A stretch of DNA of 12,207 nt from Candidatus Aenigmatarchaeota archaeon. Lineage in GTDB: Archaea; Aenigmatarchaeota; Aenigmatarchaeia; PWEA01. The notes beneath the pieces were generated by a model. That model had not been told where the DNA came from and ran no database searches. It saw nothing but the letters and a program-made list of their open reading frames with translations. Positions 7,304-12,207 of the stretch are shown here, piece after piece. The position numbers were made by a program, and so were the translations under genes. Each line of letters starts with the position of its first letter. Position 1 is the first letter of the stretch. The stretch covers positions 1 to 12,207 of the forward strand of contig PWFY01000036.1 in NCBI GenBank assembly GCA_003554235.1, written 5' to 3'.

Positions 7304-8382
7304 GGTTTTATCCTCCTTATTCTATAGTATTTTTTATTTCCGTCTACAACTCCTAAGGTTGGTTTGCTCCTAATATTTAAAGCTAACCTCACGAACCGCG
7401 AGAGCTCAGGATACGACCATTTCGAGTCCCTGTTTACTGCGTGTACAACCCATTTTGTGTGTTCGTCGGGGTTTTTTTGCCCGCGTTTTAACTCTACGCC
7501 TCGGTCGTATACACGGAAATGTGTTCCAAATTTAAACCCGCATTTTACAAGAAAACCCTTCTCCCTTAGATCTTCATATATTTCATATTTTTTATCAAAC
7601 TCTATGTCCACTCCCCTACCTCTTTCCTTTAGTTCACCTACTCCAACTTCTTTTCCTTGGGAAACGACGGTCAGCTTTTTTTTCTTCAGTAGGAACACCG
7701 CCTCTATCAGGTTAAGCTCCACCCTCCCCTTTCTTTTTTTACCAAAGTACATTGGTTCATAAATACTGTCCATGTCCTTCCAGACAATAACCGTGTTGTC
7801 CTCGAGGAAGCCTTCTGCGTGCTCTGTGCCCTTCATATCCCCTTCGAAATCATCGTTTAGCCTCCCCTCCTCCTCGACCTCATAATATGTGACATCTCCC
7901 TCTTCGTCTACGATCCCAAGGGCAAGACCGCTTCTTATATTTTTAGCACTTCCAAGCTTTTCTGACTTTTCCTTCAGCGAAAATTCGGAGTCTGTTCTGA
8001 CTACGTCCAACAGCCACTTAACGTGCTTCAGCTTTTTCTCATCTTTATCAAACGAAACCCCTCTTTCATAAACTCTTAGATCACACGGGAAGGAATGCCC
8101 TGGCCTTACTACAAACCCTCTGTTTCTTAGGTCTTGGTAAACAAGGAGCCTTTCGTGGAAGTTTTCCACAAGTTTACAGGCCTTCCTGTAAAATTCTTCT
8201 TCGTCGAGGCTTCCTTCATCGTCCTCGATCTCGAGTTTCCCTCTCTGGATAAGGTTCATAGCTTCCACGGGTTCTAAAATTAAAAGTTCCCCCTCTATTT
8301 TACCATAGCCGCCTACCTGAAACACTTCTTCTGGGTTCTCATCTACAACTATGCTTTCGTCCTTCAGCTTAGCCTTATACAT
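7300..8382 (-). CDS. endA: tRNA-splicing endonuclease, fused two-repeat (alpha2) form
   Basis: 360 residues. The enzyme cuts bulge-helix-bulge motifs at both ends of archaeal introns, leaving 2',3'-cyclic phosphate ends for ligation. The chain holds two tandem endonuclease repeats, each an N-terminal subdomain plus a catalytic-type core: cores at about 76-168 and 263-356. The second repeat has the complete triad: Y292 in FRVYDRG, H308 in DEHTKW and K340 in NIRSK. The first repeat aligns residue for residue and keeps Y105 and H120, but has G152 where the lysine should be, so it should be structural or inactive. The two cores are unusually alike by eye (RVY-RG, H-KW, A-NIRS, LG-VD shared). The ATG at 8382 lies 20-28 bp from a TTTAAATTA box, consistent with a leaderless mRNA. 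It overlaps the CBS-HPF gene by ATGA. Its natural substrates include the tRNA-Phe at 9365-9528. Confidence 0.94.
   Translation of the reverse strand: MYKAKLKDESIVVDENPEEVFQVGGYGKIEGELLILEPVEAMNLIQRGKLEIEDDEGSLDEEEFYRKACKLVENFHERLLVYQDLRNRGFVVRPGHSFPCDLRVYERGVSFDKDEKKLKHVKWLLDVVRTDSEFSLKEKSEKLGSAKNIRSGLALGIVDEEGDVTYYEVEEEGRLNDDFEGDMKGTEHAEGFLEDNTVIVWKDMDSIYEPMYFGKKRKGRVELNLIEAVFLLKKKKLTVVSQGKEVGVGELKERGRGVDIEFDKKYEIYEDLREKGFLVKCGFKFGTHFRVYDRGVELKRGQKNPDEHTKWVVHAVNRDSKWSYPELSRFVRLALNIRSKPTLGVVDGNKKYYRIRRIKP
7311..7316 (-). promoter_or_regulatory. Strong Shine-Dalgarno site of the CBS-HPF gene
   Basis: GGAGGA lies seven bases upstream of the ATG at 7303, inside the 3' end of endA. It is the best anti-16S match I noticed in the window. 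It indicates high translation initiation from an internal cistron and confirms the start. Confidence 0.8.
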
Positions 8383-8401
8383 AATATCAAATCTTGACCT
8401 C

Positions 8402-8410
8402 TAATTTAAA
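8402..8410 (-). promoter_or_regulatory. TATA box of endA-CBS unit
   Basis: TTTAAATTA spans -28 to -20 relative to the endA ATG, the spacing expected if transcription starts at or next to the start codon. It stands back to back with the box of the divergent zinc-knuckle gene. The 106-bp intergenic region shows no other feature beyond a weak AACAGG/CCTGTT inverted repeat. Confidence 0.6.
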
Positions 8411-8460
8411 CAGGTTACATGCCCCTTTGTTTGACCCCTTGATTACTTGTCCCTGTTATT

Positions 8461-8468
8461 ATTTAAAG
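8461..8468 (+). promoter_or_regulatory. TATA box of the zinc-knuckle membrane protein gene
   Basis: ATTTAAAG spans -28 to -21 relative to a GTG at 8489. This supports leaderless initiation at that GTG rather than at the in-frame ATG at 8498. Confidence 0.55.
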
Positions 8469-8488
8469 CTCCATAAGACACTATAACT

Positions 8489-8785
8489 GTGTCCGATATG
8501 TTGGATAGAGTTCGATCCTGGTACAACAGAGCATACCGCAAGAACTACTGTCCTAACTGCGAGGAGGAGATAACTCCCAAAGAGGTATATAGATGGGAGG
8601 TCGTGGTGATTGGTGTTTTGGGCGTACCACTTGCTCTAGGTCTTTATGGTGGAATAGTTGCTGCGTTAGTTTTCTTTCTTATCATTTTGGCATATTTTCT
8701 TGACAGGCTTTTCGTCTGGGATAGAATGTGTCCAAACTGTGGCAAGCCTTACAGTAAGCTTGAGAGAAGGGATTTTGAAGACTGA
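8489..8785 (+). CDS. Small two-TM protein with split zinc-ribbon cysteines
   Basis: 98 residues, not assigned to a named family. A basic, aromatic N terminus leads to CPNC (C21, C24). A hydrophobic hairpin follows at about residues 37-71 with a short GLYGG turn, enough for two membrane passes. A second knuckle, CPNCGKPYS, follows with C81 and C84. If both ends face the cytoplasm, the four cysteines could meet to form one zinc ribbon across the hairpin. The GTG at 8489 fits the upstream TATA box; the ATG at 8498 would remove three residues. The gene diverges from endA and ends three bases from the convergent amzA. No SD site is seen. Function unknown; zinc-dependent membrane anchoring or an interaction role is inference. 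Intact ORF, protein-like composition and conserved knuckles make it a real gene. Confidence 0.8.
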   Translation: MSDMLDRVRSWYNRAYRKNYCPNCEEEITPKEVYRWEVVVIGVLGVPLALGLYGGIVAALVFFLIILAYFLDRLFVWDRMCPNCGKPYSKLERRDFED

Positions 8786-8788
8786 TAT

Positions 8789-9313
8789 CTACTTGAGCGA
8801 AAGCCCCTTTGTGGAGATTTTAACCTGGCATTCATCACAAAAATCACTGCTTTTATCATCCAGACCCCTCACAGACGAAGAATACTGCATAACACACCCC
8901 GGGTTTTCACAGTGTTCCATTCCAAAACAGTGTCCCAGTTCATGTACAACCTGTTTTTTGAGTCTATTAAATAGAAGGTCTTCGTTGCTATCCTTTCCAT
9001 AGAACTTGGGATCAAACCTATGTAGGCTAACTATTGCAGGTCCTCTGTATTCTGAGTCTCCGAATACATAGTTTTTGTCTCTTGTAGTTATATCCTCCTT
9101 GGTGACTAGAATCTGTATTCCGTCTTGGTAGAACTTGTCCATTATAACTTCGGTTATGTATTGATCTCTAAATGTATTGTAGGCTTCTTCTGGAAGCTCT
9201 TTACCGTCCCCAATATAGATCCTTATGTTTTTGAACTGTTTCCTCAGTGAAGATTCAAGCCTTTTTAGTGTATACTCGGTTACCTCACCGAGCCCAAGCA
9301 TAGGGATCTGCAT
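8789..9313 (-). CDS. amzA: Archaemetzincin zinc metalloprotease
   Basis: 174 residues with the complete archaemetzincin signature. HELGHCFGMEH supplies three zinc ligands (H124, H128, H134) and the catalytic E125. C135 and C140 follow, M142 gives the Met-turn, and FCDEC adds C159 and C162, which with the other cysteines should bind a second, structural zinc. Length is close to the family norm (about 170-190). No signal peptide is present, so it is intracellular. Physiological substrates of archaemetzincins are not known. The ATG at 9313 is preceded by AAGGT. The gene starts 51 bases after the encoded CCA of tRNA-Phe on the same strand, with no T-run terminator between them, so transcription may continue from the tRNA. 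Confidence 0.95.
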   Translation of the reverse strand: MQIPMLGLGEVTEYTLKRLESSLRKQFKNIRIYIGDGKELPEEAYNTFRDQYITEVIMDKFYQDGIQILVTKEDITTRDKNYVFGDSEYRGPAIVSLHRFDPKFYGKDSNEDLLFNRLKKQVVHELGHCFGMEHCENPGCVMQYSSSVRGLDDKSSDFCDECQVKISTKGLSLK

Positions 9314-9403
9314 ATTACCTTATAACACTGGTTTCCTAATACTAATAAGCTTTTGTATAAGCAATGGTGGGAGGGGAGGGATTTGAACCCCCGACAACCA
9401 GAT

Positions 9404-9445
9404 TTCGAAAACGGGGTTTTCATATCTTGAAAACCCTTTCAGGAT
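9404..9445 (-). other. Canonical 42-nt intron at 37/38 of tRNA-Phe
   Basis: It interrupts the anticodon loop after G37. A strong hairpin GGGTTTTC/GAAAACCC with a seven-base loop occupies 9414-9436. The central helix of the splice motif is weaker than in the first intron: U33-G34-A35-A36 or C32-A35 against UUCG with a wobble or mismatch. AT at both borders allows one- or two-base shifts giving the same mature tRNA; I chose the position usual for archaeal introns. Confidence 0.85.
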
Positions 9446-9460
9446 CTTCAGTCTGGCGCT

Positions 9461-9505
9461 TTCGGGATTCCGCGTCAGCGAAAATCGAAAGCACGCTTTC
9501 GCATT
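9461..9505 (-). other. Non-canonical 45-nt intron in the D arm (22/23) of tRNA-Phe
   Basis: The 5' exon ends CGGGAG and the 3' exon begins AGCGCC. Exon CGGG pairs with intron CCCG as a four-bp central helix. The three-base bulges AGA and AAA are each cut after their second base, which restores the D stem exactly. The outer helix would be supplied by D-stem bases 10-12 with 23-25. The intron has its own hairpin, CGAAAG/CTTTCG with a four-base loop (9486-9501). One-base ambiguity of the border exists because A occurs on both sides. Confidence 0.85.
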
Positions 9506-9554
9506 CTCCCGGACTGAGCTACCCTCCCTGGTAGCCTTTGAGTCTTTGTGAGTC

Positions 9555-9563
9555 AAATATAAA
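9555..9563 (-). promoter_or_regulatory. TATA box of tRNA-Phe
   Basis: TTTATATTT on the minus strand is centred about 31 bp upstream of G1, predicting a 5' leader of about five bases. It lies in the 94-bp gap between the divergent tRNA-Phe and Sec61-beta genes. Confidence 0.55.
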
Positions 9564-9585
9564 AATCTTTTACAGACATCAAAGA

Positions 9586-9593
9586 TTTATAAG
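9586..9593 (+). promoter_or_regulatory. TATA box of the Sec61-beta / SNase unit
   Basis: TTTATAAG is centred about 33 bp before the Sec61-beta ATG at 9623, giving a predicted leader of about eight bases. No SD match is seen in that leader. Confidence 0.55.
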
Positions 9594-9622
9594 CTTTCTA
9601 TTACAAGTTTGGACCGGATAGC

Positions 9623-9781
9623 ATGGCTAAAAAGAATGAGAATAGGATGCCTTCTGGGTTCGCAGGTCTAACACGTTACTTTGATGAGTCTCCGGAAAAG
9701 GTGAAACTGACCCCCACGCAGGTTATAATTTTGTGTGCATCCGTTATAGCTGTTGTCAGCACGCTCAAGTTCATAATGTAA
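9623..9781 (+). CDS. secG: Preprotein translocase subunit Sec61-beta
   Basis: 52-residue protein, the small beta subunit of the SecYEG/Sec61 channel through which proteins enter or cross the membrane. The cytoplasmic N terminus (MAKKNENRMPSGFAGLTRYF) carries the family's pattern of a glycine-containing segment followed by L-x-RYF-(D/E)-E. It is followed by PEKVKLTPTQ and a single C-terminal transmembrane helix at about residues 33-50, ending in LKFIM. Length matches archaeal Sec61-beta (about 52-60). TATA box 9586-9593 precedes it. The SNase-OB gene begins 4-13 bases downstream, so the two are likely cotranscribed. Confidence 0.92.
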   Translation: MAKKNENRMPSGFAGLTRYFDESPEKVKLTPTQVIILCASVIAVVSTLKFIM

Positions 9782-9794
9782 AAACGTGCTACAT

Positions 9795-10553
9795 ATGAAG
9801 AAGTTTGTCGTATTTCTCCTGTTGTTTTTTGTTTTCTTCGGTTTATACAATATTTATTTCACTTCAGATGGATACGAGATCAGGTATGCGAATGTCACAA
9901 GGGTTATAGACGGCGACACCTTTATCGTCGAAGGAGGTGAGAGGGTGAGACCAAAGGGTTTTGATGCGACGGAGATGGGTGAGGAGTGTTCAAATGAAGC
10001 CGAGGACTGGTTGAGGGAAAGCATAGTTGGTGAAGAAGTAAAGATGGGGGTGGTAGGTGATGATGTCTACGGTAGAACCCTGGCGCACGTTTACGTAGAC
10101 GGAGAGCATATAGGAAAGAGTATGGTGGAGCAGGGACTGGCCTATACCTACTATTTTGATGAGGATGAAAAATATGTGGATGAACTTATAGAGAGGGAAA
10201 GGAGTGCAATCAAAGGTATGGTGGGCTGTCTTTGGGAAAGAGATACCGATGATCCTGAAGATGTTGTCCATGTATGTGATGCCAGTGACCATGTCTCTGA
10301 GGTTATTATTGTCGAAGGTTCCGTGGAAGAGGTGAGCCATACAGAGGATATTACCTTCATCAACTTTGAGGACGAATACCCGGACCACTGCTTCGTCGGA
10401 GTTGTGTGGGACAGTTACAGGTCGAGGTTTCCTGAAAACAAGAAAGAGTATGTTAACGAAACTGTCAGGGTTGAGGGGCTCGTAACCGAGTACCAAGGAA
10501 AGCCTCAGATAGAACTAAGAGATTCTTTGCAGGTTAAGGTGGTCGAGGACTAG
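9795..10553 (+). CDS. Membrane-anchored thermonuclease (SNase) fused to OB-fold domain
   Basis: 252 residues from the ATG at 9795; a GTG at 9786 would add three. Residues 4-22 are strongly hydrophobic after MKK, an uncleaved anchor or signal peptide, with no lipobox. Residues about 32-147 are an SNase domain: VIDGDTF at 37-43, RPKGFDATE with the arginine (R52) and glutamate (E60) equivalent to SNase R35/E43, and VYGRTLAHVY with R94 equivalent to R87. The catalytic set looks intact. Residues about 170-247 resemble the nucleic-acid-binding OB fold seen next to nucleases such as YhcR, with VEGSVEEVSH, FINFEDEYPDHCFVGVVW and VRVEGLVTEYQGKPQIELRD. Likely role: calcium-dependent degradation of DNA or RNA outside the membrane, possibly for nucleotide scavenging (inference). 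Its stop shares CTAG with the opposing radical SAM gene. Confidence 0.9.
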   Translation: MKKFVVFLLLFFVFFGLYNIYFTSDGYEIRYANVTRVIDGDTFIVEGGERVRPKGFDATEMGEECSNEAEDWLRESIVGEEVKMGVVGDDVYGRTLAHVYVDGEHIGKSMVEQGLAYTYYFDEDEKYVDELIERERSAIKGMVGCLWERDTDDPEDVVHVCDASDHVSEVIIVEGSVEEVSHTEDITFINFEDEYPDHCFVGVVWDSYRSRFPENKKEYVNETVRVEGLVTEYQGKPQIELRDSLQVKVVED

Positions 10554-12154
10554 ATTTCAGCATATTTTTTTAGTTTCTCCAGAGTTACCTTATCGTCTAT
10601 TATTTCACTTGCTTCTTCCCATGAATCCGGTTGTTCCCTGAATATTTTTGCAGCCCTCCTTTCACCCAACCCAGGAACTGCCTTAAGCTCCTCGTAGCTT
10701 GCATTCCCAAGTTTGAAAGGATGGGCCAGACCGGTTACGCTTCTGAATCCATGGTCGGTGACAACTATGTTCTTGTATTTTCCCAGTTCTACAGGATACT
10801 CTATCCCCACCAACAGCGGATAGGTACCTATCTGCCTTCCGAATGTTTTATTCCCATCCCTCTTTTCCATGTACACATCCTTTAGAACTGTTCCTCTGGG
10901 AATGATCTTTCTCAGCATGGGTCTGTCAATCTTTTTCCTCACATTCTCTTTGAATTTTTTAAAATCGTCTTTGTGGTTCATTTCAAAATCTTCTGTGTGC
11001 GATAGCACCTGCCTTATATTTATTCTTCTGACAAGGATATCGTTTTTCAAGACCTTTTCTAAAAAACTCAAGTTCTTTTTGTAAGTTTGGGAACTTTCTT
11101 TCTTCAAACCGGCCAGGAAATTTAGACCCGGGAGTAGCTTCGGCATCCCATTTTCCCCTCTTTTCCTTCCAACTTTATTTATGAGCTCCATCGCCATGTA
11201 TACCTCATCGGGATTGCTGTTGAGATTGTTTTCCTCTATCACCCTAGGATCGGATGATTCCATACCCAAAGCAAGGACATTGCCGGGTGTAGTGTTTTCG
11301 ACAAGTATTCTCAAAACCCTTTCTGATTCATCAGGCCAGTTTGACACGACAGAGGGATTTGCATTGTCCAAGTGCAAGACTTCTATGTCCGGGCAGTTCT
11401 TCCATATGCCTTCGAACAACTTCTTTACTTCGCGAGGCTGAGGTCTGGGTGTTTCGGTGTCTCCAATACCCTCGGCCATATAACTAATGGTACAGGATTG
11501 TCCCCCTATGCGGAACTTTCTAACCCCCTTTTCATACAGTTCCTTTATCTCTGTTACAATGTCTTTCTGTTTTCTGAACCTAGGTTTTCCATAATGTGGT
11601 TCCGAGCAGAAAGAGCAGCCCCCGGTGAAATATCTAACGCAACCTCTGTAGAGACTTATTTCAACTATAAGGGGATCAGGGAAGTCGGGATGTTTTTTCA
11701 CAACAACCGAGCCTTTTTTTAACCACCTTTCCATCTCCTTTCTATTTGTCCAACGTTCTTCCTCTCTACCTGACAAGTGATTATAGAAATAGACCGGGAG
11801 ATCTTTTTTTACCACGTGGTCGAAGTTTTCCACGTTTCCATATTTTGCCAGAGGACCGGCTATAAAGGTTTCTTCCCCTGCCCTTCCTATTTCGTTTGCT
11901 TCTCTTTCACTAATGGGCCTTCCTCGCAAATAGTTCCCGGGAACAGTGACCCCTCCGTAGACTAATATTTTATTTGCTTTTGAAAGGCCTTCCCGTCGGT
12001 ATTCGTCAACGGTTATATAATCCCAATCAAGCTCGAGCTCTTCTAGACATCCTGCTAACATCCTTACCTGTGGCGCTATGTAGGGAGGCACCCCAAGTGT
12101 GCTTGGTTCGTCGACATAACCGTCGACTATTAAAACATCGTGGTCCCTGTCCAT
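10550..12154 (-). CDS. Radical SAM protein of the COG1031 / MJ_0865 type with C-terminal HhH
   Basis: 534 residues from the ATG at 12154. The N-terminal ~150 residues open with DVLIVDGYVDEPSTLGVPPY and resemble a B12-binding-like domain, but no DxHxxG is seen. The radical SAM core follows EISLYRGC. The iron-sulfur cysteines occur as CX7CX2C (C172, C180, C183), wider than the usual CX3CX2C but typical of this archaeal family. Further conserved stretches are KFRIGGQSC, LHLDNANPS and LALGMESSDPRVIEENNLN. A beta-rich TRAM-like segment lies at about 418-470. A helix-hairpin-helix EELKAVPGLGERRAAKIF at about 488-505 suggests nucleic-acid binding. The reaction is unknown; RNA modification is a guess from TRAM plus HhH. 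A TTG at 12178 would add eight residues unlike the family start. TATA box -29 to -22 supports leaderless initiation at 12154. Confidence 0.88.
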   Translation of the reverse strand: MDRDHDVLIVDGYVDEPSTLGVPPYIAPQVRMLAGCLEELELDWDYITVDEYRREGLSKANKILVYGGVTVPGNYLRGRPISEREANEIGRAGEETFIAGPLAKYGNVENFDHVVKKDLPVYFYNHLSGREEERWTNRKEMERWLKKGSVVVKKHPDFPDPLIVEISLYRGCVRYFTGGCSFCSEPHYGKPRFRKQKDIVTEIKELYEKGVRKFRIGGQSCTISYMAEGIGDTETPRPQPREVKKLFEGIWKNCPDIEVLHLDNANPSVVSNWPDESERVLRILVENTTPGNVLALGMESSDPRVIEENNLNSNPDEVYMAMELINKVGRKRGENGMPKLLPGLNFLAGLKKESSQTYKKNLSFLEKVLKNDILVRRINIRQVLSHTEDFEMNHKDDFKKFKENVRKKIDRPMLRKIIPRGTVLKDVYMEKRDGNKTFGRQIGTYPLLVGIEYPVELGKYKNIVVTDHGFRSVTGLAHPFKLGNASYEELKAVPGLGERRAAKIFREQPDSWEEASEIIDDKVTLEKLKKYAEI

Positions 12155-12175
12155 GCTTAGACTTTTGTTTTCAAA

Positions 12176-12183
12176 CAATTAAA
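12176..12183 (-). promoter_or_regulatory. TATA box of the radical SAM gene
   Basis: TTTAATTG lies at -29 to -22 from the ATG at 12154, the spacing expected for a leaderless transcript. It overlaps the alternative TTG start, which argues against that TTG. The remaining 24 bases to the window edge show nothing further. Confidence 0.55.
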
Positions 12184-12207
12184 CTCTGGCCCCGGTGGTG
12201 TCTTGGA

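Larger units (their letters stand above)
9365..9528 (-). tRNA. tRNA-Phe(GAA) with two introns and encoded CCA
   Basis: The mature tRNA is read from exons 9528-9506, 9460-9446 and 9403-9365. All stems close: acceptor GGGAGGG with CCCTCCC; D stem GCTC with GAGC; anticodon stem CCAGA with TCTGG; T stem GGGGG with CCCTC (one G-U). The anticodon loop is CTGAAGA, giving anticodon GAA. U8-A14, G15-C48, G18G19, TTCAAAT, G37 and discriminator A73 are all present, and CCA is encoded at 9367-9365. The mature length is 77 nt with CCA. The D stem and the anticodon stem each form only after removing an inserted segment: 45 nt between G22 and A23, and 42 nt between G37 and A38. Both insertions can be drawn as bulge-helix-bulge substrates for EndA. 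The tRNA is charged by PheST of this window. The second intron at a D-arm position is unusual. Confidence 0.95.

Noticed and set aside
8409-8457. AACAGG/CCTGTT inverted repeat between endA and the zinc-knuckle gene
   Set aside because: Six base pairs 37 bases apart is weak; it more likely reflects similar bases upstream of two back-to-back TATA boxes than an operator or a structured RNA.
9461-9505. C/D-box guide RNA inside the first tRNA intron
   Set aside because: A CTGA D-box-like tetramer occurs, but no RTGATGA C box is present and the intron is dominated by a simple hairpin.
9365-9528. Integration (attachment) site at the tRNA gene
   Set aside because: No repeat of the tRNA 3' end and no integrase or mobile gene is present in the flanking sequence.
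9320-9556. 78-codon minus-strand open frame
   Set aside because: It runs straight through the tRNA-Phe gene and its introns; the tRNA fold explains the sequence fully and the peptide resembles nothing.
9786-9794. GTG start for the SNase protein, adding three residues
   Set aside because: The ATG at 9795 opens directly with the MKK plus hydrophobic anchor expected for this protein; no SD favours the GTG.
12155-12178. TTG start for the radical SAM protein
   Set aside because: The codon lies within the TATA element, and the ATG at 12154 fits both leaderless spacing and the usual N terminus of the family.

Overview
The window looks like a compact archaeal chromosome segment made up mainly of housekeeping genes. 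Four things mark it as archaeal. PheS and PheT are of the archaeal form. GlyRS is the archaeal/eukaryotic alpha2 type. A fused two-repeat tRNA-splicing endonuclease, an archaemetzincin and a 52-residue Sec61-beta are present. TATA boxes such as TTTAAATT lie about 25 bp upstream of start codons. Genes are packed with overlaps or gaps of a few bases, and AGA, AGG and ATA codons are common. The duplicated (alpha2) endonuclease points to a euryarchaeote or a DPANN lineage. I cannot place it more precisely, and the proteins are too lysine-rich for an extreme salt-in halophile.

Layout. Bases 4567 down to 1 (minus strand) form one likely transcription unit: a PHP-family phosphoesterase, a UPF0104/LPG-synthase-type membrane protein, pheS, and pheT, which runs off the left edge. 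It diverges from glyS (4625-6142, plus) across a 57-bp gap holding one palindromic TATA box. From 8382 to 6155 (minus), endA overlaps by ATGA a gene for a protein with four CBS domains and a C-terminal HPF-like (ribosome hibernation) domain. A small membrane protein with split zinc-knuckle cysteines (8489-8785, plus) diverges from endA. It converges on amzA (9313-8789, minus).

Upstream of amzA on the same strand is tRNA-Phe(GAA), 9528-9365, with two introns that fit bulge-helix-bulge splicing: 45 nt in the D arm and 42 nt in the anticodon loop. Removing both leaves a tRNA with perfect stems and an encoded CCA. Sec61-beta (missed by length-limited ORF calling) and a membrane-anchored SNase-OB nuclease follow on the plus strand. 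A radical SAM protein of the COG1031/MJ_0865 type (minus) closes the window.

How the genes fit together: most serve translation. Two aminoacyl-tRNA synthetases, a phenylalanine tRNA charged by one of them, the endonuclease able to splice that tRNA, and a probable ribosome-hibernation factor lie within 9.5 kb. No mobile element, CRISPR array or defence island was seen. No intergenic stretch exceeds about 110 bases. The best candidates for something new are the doubly interrupted tRNA-Phe beside an alpha2 endonuclease and the CBS-HPF fusion coupled to endA.
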